A stretch of DNA of 64,000 bases from Chitinophaga nivalis (lineage in GTDB: Bacteria > Bacteroidota > Bacteroidia > Chitinophagales > Chitinophagaceae), in assembly GCF_025989125.1 (NCBI RefSeq), contig NZ_JAPDNR010000001.1:7242087-7306086 (forward strand), written 5' to 3'. Below the pieces are notes generated by a model that had not been told where the DNA came from, did no database searches, and saw only the letters and a list, made by a program, of their open reading frames with translations. Numbering within the stretch: the first letter of the stretch is position 1; each line of letters begins with the position of its first letter. Made by a program: the position numbers and the translations under genes. Below are positions 35,501-42,846 of this stretch, one piece after another.

Positions 35501-35508
35501 TACCTTTG
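35501..35508 (+). promoter_or_regulatory. -7 element (TACCTTTG)
   Basis: An exact TAnnTTTG match ends 19 nt before the ATG at 35528. A T-rich tract lies about 25 nt upstream in place of a clear -33 box. Confidence 0.5.
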
Positions 35509-35527
35509 CTAAAAATCAATACACACG

Positions 35528-36379
35528 ATGCCATCTAAACATATCATCATAGCCAGCATAGCTGCTTTACTCGTACCAGGCATAGCCGCCTCACAATCTC
35601 ATCACACTAAAAAAAATACCATCATGCATACCACACCAGATAACAAAAGCATCATCCGTGAACTGTATAGCAACACCCTGAACAAACACGATCTCACCGG
35701 ATTACCAGCTATTATATCCGACGAATATACCGGTGCGAATGGCATCAAAGGTGCAGCCGGATTTGGTGCCGCCATGTCCGATCTGTTCCGCTCCTTTCCG
35801 GATATTCAATGGCAGGTAAAATCACTGCTGGCAGACGGCGACCAGGTAGCTGTACAATGGATATGGACAGGTACCCACCTGGGGGCCTTCCAACACATAC
35901 CGCCCACCGGCAAAAAGGTAACTGCCACTGGCACCATCCACTATCAGCTGAAAGCCGGTAAAATCATCCACCTCGACTTACTCACAGACCGGCTCGGCTT
36001 TTTGCAGCAACTGGAAGCATTACCGGCAGATCTCACCACACTCCGTAAACACCCACTACAACAGACAGGCGTAAAATTCATCGATAAGTTCTTTGTTCCC
36101 GCCGCTGGCAAAACGGCCTTTTTACAACGACTTCATTTCAACCGCCACTTCATCAAAACATTGCCCGGCTTTATTGAAGATGCCGCCTATTCCTATACAG
36201 ATGAACAAGGAAACTTCACGTGTATTACCGTCGCCAGCTGGGATAATATCACCAGTCTGACCCAGGCAAAAGAAGCCGTACAGGCAGAATACCGGAAACA
36301 GGGATTTGACCTCGCAGCCATGTTGGAACAACTGCATATTGTGGCCGACAGGGGCGTATACCAGGTAATGGAAAATTAA
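35528..36379 (+). CDS. Exported SnoaL-like domain fused to an ABM-like domain
   Basis: Protein of 283 aa with a signal peptide (1-22, ending IAASQS). Residues about 38-165 form a SnoaL/ester-cyclase-like domain (IIRELYSNTLNKHDL, FRSFPDIQWQVKSLLADGDQ, VAVQWIWTGTHLGAF). Residues about 178-280 look like a dimeric alpha/beta barrel of the ABM type (VKFIDKFFVPAAGKTAFLQR, LPGFIEDAAYSYTDEQGNFT, CITVASWDN). SnoaL folds often bind polyketide-like or aromatic ligands. It has its own -7 element and terminator. Either half might be the functional one; export makes a housekeeping role unlikely. Confidence 0.78.
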   Translation: MPSKHIIIASIAALLVPGIAASQSHHTKKNTIMHTTPDNKSIIRELYSNTLNKHDLTGLPAIISDEYTGANGIKGAAGFGAAMSDLFRSFPDIQWQVKSLLADGDQVAVQWIWTGTHLGAFQHIPPTGKKVTATGTIHYQLKAGKIIHLDLLTDRLGFLQQLEALPADLTTLRKHPLQQTGVKFIDKFFVPAAGKTAFLQRLHFNRHFIKTLPGFIEDAAYSYTDEQGNFTCITVASWDNITSLTQAKEAVQAEYRKQGFDLAAMLEQLHIVADRGVYQVMEN

Positions 36380-36390
36380 GGGATTATTTG

Positions 36391-36417
36391 ACGGCTGTAG
36401 TATTCATCTACAGCCGT
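36391..36417 (+). terminator. Rho-independent terminator
   Basis: A perfect 10-bp stem (36391-36400 with 36408-36417) and a TTTT tail lie 12 nt past the stop of the SnoaL-ABM gene. Confidence 0.85.
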
Positions 36418-36516
36418 TTTCGGCATTTTGGATAACAAGAGTGCGTGTATCATTCATCATCAATCTGATACTATCTATCTCAATATAAATAGTACATTAG
36501 CATTAAATCCGTTGTA

Positions 36517-37719
36517 ATGCTAGTTGTTGGCGAAAGCTATTCCAAAGAAACATTGTATTCCATCTTACAAGTTCCTACAGAAAAACAAAGAGGACCATGG
36601 AATACCGGGTATGTCAAATACAATAATGGTATTTATCTGTTTGCCAATATTGGTATTCCTGGTAGAACAGGTCACGATTACAATAATACCTGGGAAGGCC
36701 CTCATTTGGTATGGTATGCCAAAACAGCTTCGCATATTGGGCAACAGCTTATGCAGGAAATGATTAACAACACCACACCTGTTTACATTTTCACAAGAGA
36801 GGCCGATCGAGCGCCCTTCATCTATCATGGCATAGGACAAAGTATCGCCTATGAAGATACCCGACCTGTAAAGATTACCTGGCGCATCATCGCTGCTGCA
36901 CAACAGACATCGGCTACTTCCTTCATAGATACAGAAAAGAGCTGGGCATTATTTTTAGCGAATGCTCAAAAAGCACTATTAGACCAGCACACTTTTACAA
37001 CTGCACAACAAACAGCCACCTACCGTGTCGTAAATGTCACCGCTACCCAAGTGCAGATTGTAAATGCAGCTACACTTTCTAGGCACTCATCTCCCATTCC
37101 TATTACTTATAAAGATTTCCAACAGGTCATAACCACCATACAAACGAATACTGGCAAGCGGCGTAAAAACAATAATAATCGACAAGAAGCTATCGAAGCG
37201 GCCATTGTATGGCTAATACCTACCTTGGATTGGGATGACGCACTCCGGCCTGTTATCGACAAAGTAGACAATAACGATCCTAGCAATACGACGATGCTTA
37301 CTGTAGAAGCCCAGGATGATCAAACCGTAACCTTGGTCACCACTTTAAAACGGTTGCGCAGAGGACAAAATAAACTCAGGAATTTTTTACTCCAACAATA
37401 TGATGGAAAGTGTTGTATCACGGGATGTGATGTGAAAGAAGTATTGAATGCTTGTCACATTGAACCACATGCTGTGAAAGGATTGAATAATTCTCAAAAT
37501 GCATTGTTACTACGTTCTGATATACATGACCTATGGGACGTCCATCTCATTGGCATTCATCCGCAGACCTTGGAAATACATATTAAAGATGTTCTCAAAA
37601 ATACGGCTTATGCCAGCTTAGCAAAAAAACAATTAGCCATCCGACGAGACCAACAAAATCCCGATCCTGCTGCCCTCACTGCCCGCTGGCACCTCTTCGC
37701 CCCTAAAACATCCTCCTGA
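36517..37719 (+). CDS. DUF3427-type domain + HNH endonuclease (type IV restriction-like)
   Basis: Protein of 400 aa. The N-terminal domain (about 1-130; MLVVGESYSKETLYSILQVP, GYVKYNNGIYLFANIGIPGR, HDYNNTWEGPHLVWYAKT) resembles the DUF3427-like module found on restriction and helicase proteins. The C-terminal HNH domain (about 295-360) has Cys300/Cys304, then H314 (ACHIEPH), N328 (SQNALLL) and H337 (DIHDLWD), the canonical HNH triad. Together this suggests a modification-dependent or other defence nuclease. No methyltransferase or helicase partner adjoins. Domain assignment of the N-terminus is from recall. Confidence 0.8.
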   Translation: MLVVGESYSKETLYSILQVPTEKQRGPWNTGYVKYNNGIYLFANIGIPGRTGHDYNNTWEGPHLVWYAKTASHIGQQLMQEMINNTTPVYIFTREADRAPFIYHGIGQSIAYEDTRPVKITWRIIAAAQQTSATSFIDTEKSWALFLANAQKALLDQHTFTTAQQTATYRVVNVTATQVQIVNAATLSRHSSPIPITYKDFQQVITTIQTNTGKRRKNNNNRQEAIEAAIVWLIPTLDWDDALRPVIDKVDNNDPSNTTMLTVEAQDDQTVTLVTTLKRLRRGQNKLRNFLLQQYDGKCCITGCDVKEVLNACHIEPHAVKGLNNSQNALLLRSDIHDLWDVHLIGIHPQTLEIHIKDVLKNTAYASLAKKQLAIRRDQQNPDPAALTARWHLFAPKTSS

Positions 37720-37724
37720 ATCTA

Positions 37725-38210
37725 TCAGGCAGATGCTCCCACCGCTTCCATACCAGTACCATTCATGGCCATCATATAGTTGCAGTTGTGGACAATGAAT
37801 AATATCTCCTTTGCATTAAACGTTTCGCCGGTGTTCATCTCATAATCTACCCGGCAATTACACCAGTCCATAGTTGCATCAATAGACATTACCACTTCCC
37901 GCGCTGCATCCAGTAACACAAACTCCAGGTTCAGCAGGTGTTTCACTTTCAACAAATATTCCTTTTTGTTGATCGTCATCGCGATACTCAGATTCCAGTT
38001 AATTTTTGACTCGCCAACAACTGTATCCGATTGCTCCAACAGGATTTTATTGCCCCAGATACCCATTGGCCTGATTTGCAGTGTTTCTTCTCCCGTTTCC
38101 ATGACAGCCTGGTAAGAATACCATTTGGGATAACTGATGTGTCCTAATGGGTTGTTGTTTTCTGATAACTGACAGTTTTGTTTGGTGGATTTTACCTGAT
38201 ATGTTTTCAT
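37725..38210 (-). CDS. Hypothetical protein, possible LURP-one/tubby-like beta fold
   Basis: Protein of 161 aa built mostly of beta strands, rich in aromatic residues (ISYPKWYSYQAV, EETLQIRPMGIWGNKILLEQ, NWNLSIAMTINKKEYLLKVK), without signal peptide. Alternating strands and a late hydrophobic helix recall the tubby-like LURP-one fold, but the match is weak. It converges with the HNH gene with only 5 nt between stops. No functional assignment is safe. Confidence 0.5.
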   Translation of the reverse strand: MKTYQVKSTKQNCQLSENNNPLGHISYPKWYSYQAVMETGEETLQIRPMGIWGNKILLEQSDTVVGESKINWNLSIAMTINKKEYLLKVKHLLNLEFVLLDAAREVVMSIDATMDWCNCRVDYEMNTGETFNAKEILFIVHNCNYMMAMNGTGMEAVGASA

Positions 38211-38369
38211 ATGTTGTTGATTTATTGAATTAGTAGGCAGCTAATCAAAAACGTTACAACATTTTGAATAAAAATCTTCACCGGCCTTCCGGTTACCACA
38301 GCAAATTCGCCACCAGACCATCTATCCGGCAGAAAAAAAAATCCTGATCAATTTATAAAAACGGGGATA

Positions 38370-39617
38370 TCATCGCAGGGTGCGCAGGCGATCTGCTTCC
38401 TTTTGCAGGGTTTTCCTGACGGCTGCAGATCTGGTGAGCTGAATCGCGGTATGGTAATACGCGATGGCCTTCTCTGTATCTATCGCTGTATATAAATATC
38501 CTAACAGCGAATGATACTCGCTCATCTCCGCCAGATTCAGCTGCAGGGCCTCTTTTATCCCCTCCTCCGCTCCATATACCTTCGCAAAAGCAAAGGTTCT
38601 GTTTAATGCCGTCATCGGAGAATAGGCCAGCAGGATCAGCTGATTATACAGTTGTAAGATATGTTTCCACTTATCAGTATCTGTAGGGGTTGTATGCCAA
38701 TAAGCAATACCTGCTTCCAGGTGATACCTGGACACCTCGTTACCGGAGCAGGCATTCACCAGGTAGTAGTTCCCTTTTTCAATCAGCTCCCGGCTCCAGC
38801 GGCTTTTATCCTGCTGTTCAAACAGAATCGTTTCGCCGGCAGCATCTTCCCGGGCTTCCAACCGGGAACTTTGAAAACACATCAGGGCCAGCAAAGCGTT
38901 CGCCTGGGTAGTATTGGTCAGTGGATTTTCTGTTAGCAGCAATCCCAGTCGCAAGGCTTCTGAACAAAGGTCTTTCCGGATAATATGGTTATTGGATTTA
39001 GAATAATAGCCTTCATTAAACAAAAGGTAAACCGTTTTCAGCACTACGTCCAACCGCGACTGAATGGCCGATTCATCCGGCTGCTGCAGCTGGAAATGAT
39101 CTTCCCGCAGCATAGCCCTGGCCCGGAAAAGTCGCTTTTTGATAGTGGCGGTATTCGTCAGAAAAGCATCCGCAATCTCTTCTACACTGAAACCACAAAG
39201 TATTTGTAATGCCAGGCATATCTGGGCTGTCGCGGCATTCGCGGGATTGCATACTGCAAATATCATCGCCAGCTGGCTGTCAGTAATGATTTGTGGGGTA
39301 AATTCAATTTCCGGGGCAGGATCCGCGGCGTCGGGTTTAATCGCGTCTTTGATCCGGTTTTCAAAAAGATCGATCCGCTTCAGGTAATCTTTGGTTTTAT
39401 TTTTAGCGACGGTATATAACCAGGCGGTCGGGTTTTCCGGAATTCCCCGGACACGCCACGTTTCCGTTGCCTTCAAAAAGGTTTCGCTGACAATATCTTC
39501 TGCAATAGCCATATGTGCCAGCCCGAAATGGCGGCATAATACTGCCGTCATTTTCGCATACTCTCCTCTGAACAGCTGCGGCAAAAGCTCCTGCTGAAAC
39601 CTGTTTTCCGCTGCCAT
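38370..39617 (-). CDS. ECF42-like RNA polymerase sigma factor with DUF6596/TPR C-terminal domain
   Basis: Protein of 415 aa: sigma region 2 (about 15-75, EDIVSETFLKATETW, NPTAWLYTVAKNKTKDYLKR), region 4 (about 125-175, GFSVEEIADAFLTNTATIKK) and a C-terminal extension of about 230 residues with LDVVLKTVYLLFNEGYYSKS, the DUF6596 signature. ECF42 factors carry this extension in place of an anti-sigma factor and pair with YCII/DGPF proteins, as here. The ATG at 39617 shares its A with the TGA stop of the YCII gene (TGATG), so the two are translationally coupled. Confidence 0.93.
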   Translation of the reverse strand: MAAENRFQQELLPQLFRGEYAKMTAVLCRHFGLAHMAIAEDIVSETFLKATETWRVRGIPENPTAWLYTVAKNKTKDYLKRIDLFENRIKDAIKPDAADPAPEIEFTPQIITDSQLAMIFAVCNPANAATAQICLALQILCGFSVEEIADAFLTNTATIKKRLFRARAMLREDHFQLQQPDESAIQSRLDVVLKTVYLLFNEGYYSKSNNHIIRKDLCSEALRLGLLLTENPLTNTTQANALLALMCFQSSRLEAREDAAGETILFEQQDKSRWSRELIEKGNYYLVNACSGNEVSRYHLEAGIAYWHTTPTDTDKWKHILQLYNQLILLAYSPMTALNRTFAFAKVYGAEEGIKEALQLNLAEMSEYHSLLGYLYTAIDTEKAIAYYHTAIQLTRSAAVRKTLQKEADRLRTLR

Positions 39618-39967
39618 CAATACGTACTTTTATCTTCCGGTTTTAACAGGGCCCGTACTTCAATGGTACCTCCGGCTTTCAGACTGGGATTGGCCTGGGC
39701 CCACTCCACTGCCTCATCTATGGTAGCTGCCTTTATGATTACATAGCCACTGATGAATTCCCTGATTTCTGTAAAGGGACCATCGGTCACAACATTACCC
39801 GGCTTCACAGTTTTGGCGGTGCCTACCGACAAGGCATTACCCTTATCCACCAGCTGCTGTCTGGCCACGATTTGTTCCAGCCACTGCATCCTTTCCTGCA
39901 ATTCTTCCGGCGACGGATTGGCGTGAGGATTCACGCTGTTCCTGAAAATTAATACAAACTCCTGCAT
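39617..39967 (-). CDS. YciI-family (YCII/DGPF-domain) protein
   Basis: Protein of 116 aa with one dimeric alpha/beta-barrel YCII domain, starting MQEFVLIFRNSVNP and carrying the DGPF signature in VVTDGPFTEIREFISGYVII. The ATG at 39967 is chosen because the longer frame adds 19 unrelated residues. It is directly upstream of, and coupled to, the ECF42-like sigma gene. In known ECF42 systems the YCII protein is the regulon member and a likely signal-linked partner; its exact reaction is unknown. Confidence 0.92.
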   Translation of the reverse strand: MQEFVLIFRNSVNPHANPSPEELQERMQWLEQIVARQQLVDKGNALSVGTAKTVKPGNVVTDGPFTEIREFISGYVIIKAATIDEAVEWAQANPSLKAGGTIEVRALLKPEDKSTY

Positions 39968-40034
39968 GGTCTCGCATTTTATGTTTCCTGATGAATAACG
40001 ATTGAAAACACCGAAGGGGGACAACTAAGTTAAT

Positions 40035-41408
40035 TTATTTTATTTTCACCCATTCGGCATCCTTCCCCCGGGTATTATACGTCACCAGCTTAAGCGGTTT
40101 ATCCGGTGCTTCCCGCACAAATACAAACCGCAACGGCGCCTCTTTTATATAAAAACTGTCCTTTGCAGCAGCATGCAACTGTACCAATGGCAGCCGGGCT
40201 GCAGGATTGGATGCTTTCACGAACAGCTTATCGGCCTCTCGGGTAATGATCAGCTGGTGTTCCGTGGTATATTGGTATACCCCTACATACGATTCCAACA
40301 CCGTCGGCGACAGGATGCTATCTTCCAACGGTTTCCCGATTGCCAGCCGGGCGATATCTGTTGTCAGCACCGTCCAATCCATATCCGCTTCATAGCCGTT
40401 AAATAAAGCGGCCACAAATACATCCTGCTCCGGCAAATAGATGATATCACTTTGAAACCCGTCGGTGCTACCACTATGTGTGATGGCTTTGCTGCCCCCT
40501 ATATCCTGTATAAACCAACCATAGCCATACTGCGAGGCCGTGCCATCCGGGAAGCGGTAGGGTGTAGTAGCCGCCAACAGCGAGGTATTGTTTAGCAACA
40601 CGCCTTTGTACAATGCTTGCTGAAAATGCAACAGGTCATCTACATTGGCTTCCAGGCCCCCTGCAGCATACATGGTAGTTATTTCCTCCAATGGCACCTG
40701 TTTAAAAACGCCTTTGGACCGCATATAGCCGGTAACAAGCCCTCCATCCGTATTTCCAGGGTTGCTGTAACGGGTATGCAGTAAACCGGCTTTATCAAAA
40801 ATATGCTGCTGCAGGTAGCTTTCATAAGACAAACCCGTGATCTTTTCCAGGATATACCCCAAAAGATAATAGTTGGAATTACTGTAGGCATAATTGCTAC
40901 CGGGTGTGAACTCCAGTGGTTCCTCCCGGATATAGTCTATCCCCTGCGCGAGGGTATATGTTTTCCGTGCCTTTGCGGGATTATATATAGCCGCATAATT
41001 CTTTATGCCCGATGTATGGGTCAGCAGGTGTTGGATCGTAATAACCGCTCCTTTGGAAGGATACTCCGGAACGTATCGTTGTATACTATCCTGCAGGGAG
41101 AGCTTCCCCTGTTCTACCAGTTGTAATATAGCAGTGGCTGTAAATGGTTTGGTCACAGAACCTATCCGGAAAATCATTTCCGGCTGCATGGGCAGCTGCT
41201 GTTTTTTGTTTGCCCAGCCAAATGCTTTCCGATAACTGACTTTACCCTGTTGGGCCACCAGCACTACGGCGCCAGGCGCTACCTGTTCCAGCCTGGCGGC
41301 GATTAACTGATCAAGGCGGCCGGCCAGAGAAGTATCCGGCTTTTCCTGGCCATAAAGAACACCCGTAACGATAAAGCAATACAGGCTACATAACAAAGTT
41401 CGTAACAT
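40035..41408 (-). CDS. Exported serine hydrolase (class C beta-lactamase family)
   Basis: Protein of 457 aa with a signal peptide (1-20, ending GVLYG). It contains S84-V-T-K87 (SxxK, in RIGSVTKPFTA), Y175-S-N (in YAYSNSNYYLLG) and HSGSTDG (His-Ser-Gly in place of KTG), the catalytic set of class C beta-lactamases, DD-peptidases and esterases of this fold. A C-terminal beta domain (about 360-457) is typical of penicillin-binding-like hydrolases of Bacteroidota. Its real substrate may be a peptide or ester. The ATG at 41408 is used because the longer frame adds unrelated residues. Confidence 0.9.
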   Translation of the reverse strand: MLRTLLCSLYCFIVTGVLYGQEKPDTSLAGRLDQLIAARLEQVAPGAVVLVAQQGKVSYRKAFGWANKKQQLPMQPEMIFRIGSVTKPFTATAILQLVEQGKLSLQDSIQRYVPEYPSKGAVITIQHLLTHTSGIKNYAAIYNPAKARKTYTLAQGIDYIREEPLEFTPGSNYAYSNSNYYLLGYILEKITGLSYESYLQQHIFDKAGLLHTRYSNPGNTDGGLVTGYMRSKGVFKQVPLEEITTMYAAGGLEANVDDLLHFQQALYKGVLLNNTSLLAATTPYRFPDGTASQYGYGWFIQDIGGSKAITHSGSTDGFQSDIIYLPEQDVFVAALFNGYEADMDWTVLTTDIARLAIGKPLEDSILSPTVLESYVGVYQYTTEHQLIITREADKLFVKASNPAARLPLVQLHAAAKDSFYIKEAPLRFVFVREAPDKPLKLVTYNTRGKDAEWVKIK

Positions 41409-41512
41409 GTTGACAAGGATTATCCGGAGATGATGACATGATGTGAATAAACCGAAAATACACAATAATTACCGGCTTCGAAAGCGCCTTTATATCCCAG
41501 CTAAACAAAAAA

Positions 41513-41539
41513 AAGCCGGAGAACCATGTTCTCCGGCTT
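41513..41539 (-). terminator. Terminator of the TonB-receptor/DUF4374 operon
   Basis: A perfect 12-bp stem (41513-41524 with 41528-41539) with a 3-nt loop, followed on the minus strand by a T-run. It lies 33 nt past the stop of the DUF4374 gene. Confidence 0.88.
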
Positions 41540-41572
41540 CACACCATTAAATTATAACTATGCAAAAGCAAC

Positions 41573-42826
41573 TTAGTTCACTGGGTGAGGCGCAATTAAC
41601 TGCACCTGTACGGATCCGCCGCCATCGAGACTGATACCTTTCTTAAAGGCATTGGCATCGCCTTTCGGATCAAATTCATAGATAGCTGCTTCCTGTCCTA
41701 CCGGTGCAATGCCCGTATAATACTTCTCTTTGAATACCAACGGAGAACGTACCATGCCTACCGGACTTAAAGGCGTATTCATTAAAGTGGCCTTTTTATT
41801 TTTAAGATCCAGCTTTACTACCTGGGCGATATTTTTATACCGATCACGCAGGGAGGTCATCAGGTCTTCGAATTGTACGGCACCAAATGCAATACCATTG
41901 CTAACATAGGTCATGCCCATCAGACAGCCTTGCTGGCCTACCTGGCTGGTTACATCAAAGAAATAGTCTTTATCAAAATCAGCCGTTCCTTTTTTAATCC
42001 GCACAACACCGGAGCGACCACCTAATCCGGTCCAATATTTACCGGCACTTACCACAAAATAATGGTTCCCTTCTTCATCCTTGTCTACAGTTGACAAATA
42101 ATCGTATCCGATGCCACCTGCTGTCACATTGGTTTGAATCACCTTCATATTGTTCATGGCCGGATAATCGTATACCAGTGCCCGTACCCCATCCACTACA
42201 TAGGTTTTCTTTTTGTTGTCATAAAAATAGCCGCCTACAATAAACTTACCATTGTCGACAAAACCTTTTCCGACAAAATATTCTACATCCGGATTCGCCG
42301 CATCAAAAGGCACCTGTAAATTTCCTTTGGCCACTACCTTGAACTCAGGAATAGCGATACGCGCCCAGCCAATCACACCATTGTTACCGGCATCCAATGC
42401 ACCTAATACCAGGATATTGTTATCATCAATCACATTAATAGACTGGAAATAATTCGGTACTACGCCGTCTGTTAACAGATAATCTACCTGTTTGAGTGTA
42501 CCATCCGATTTCATTTCATACCGGATAAATTTTTTCTCCGGCAGGTTCATCAGGTAAACATATTGTTTATGCCAGATGTACCGGGAGCCGTTGGCTTCCA
42601 GCCCTTTTCCCTTGAACGACAGGGCGCCGCTGCTCAGGGAAGGTACCGCTGCTACATATTGCTGATCCTGTGTCCAGCTGGCAATGGTAAAATGCTGCTG
42701 CCCTGGTGTTGTAACAGGCGGCGTACTGTTGTCATCGTTTTTCTTACAGGCCGTCGTGCACGCCATCATAAAGAGCCCCAAAGCTGCTGTGGCAAATAAT
42801 GAGGTGCGTTGGGAAAATTTGTTCAT
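41573..42826 (-). CDS. DUF4374-domain lipoprotein of iron/siderophore locus
   Basis: Protein of 417 aa with a lipoprotein-type signal (ALGLFMMACTTAC, Cys23 or Cys27) and a low-complexity linker NDDNSTPPVTTPGQQ. The rest is a repetitive beta-strand structure (propeller-like; repeated W/Y-rich strands such as GSRYIWHKQYVYLMNLPEKK). DUF4374 proteins in Bacteroidota are typically encoded beside TonB receptors for iron compounds, as here: it follows the receptor gene by 20 nt. It is probably a surface ligand-binding partner. Confidence 0.85.
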   Translation of the reverse strand: MNKFSQRTSLFATAALGLFMMACTTACKKNDDNSTPPVTTPGQQHFTIASWTQDQQYVAAVPSLSSGALSFKGKGLEANGSRYIWHKQYVYLMNLPEKKFIRYEMKSDGTLKQVDYLLTDGVVPNYFQSINVIDDNNILVLGALDAGNNGVIGWARIAIPEFKVVAKGNLQVPFDAANPDVEYFVGKGFVDNGKFIVGGYFYDNKKKTYVVDGVRALVYDYPAMNNMKVIQTNVTAGGIGYDYLSTVDKDEEGNHYFVVSAGKYWTGLGGRSGVVRIKKGTADFDKDYFFDVTSQVGQQGCLMGMTYVSNGIAFGAVQFEDLMTSLRDRYKNIAQVVKLDLKNKKATLMNTPLSPVGMVRSPLVFKEKYYTGIAPVGQEAAIYEFDPKGDANAFKKGISLDGGGSVQVQLIAPHPVN

Positions 42827-42846
42827 GTTTCCTTCGATTATTTATG

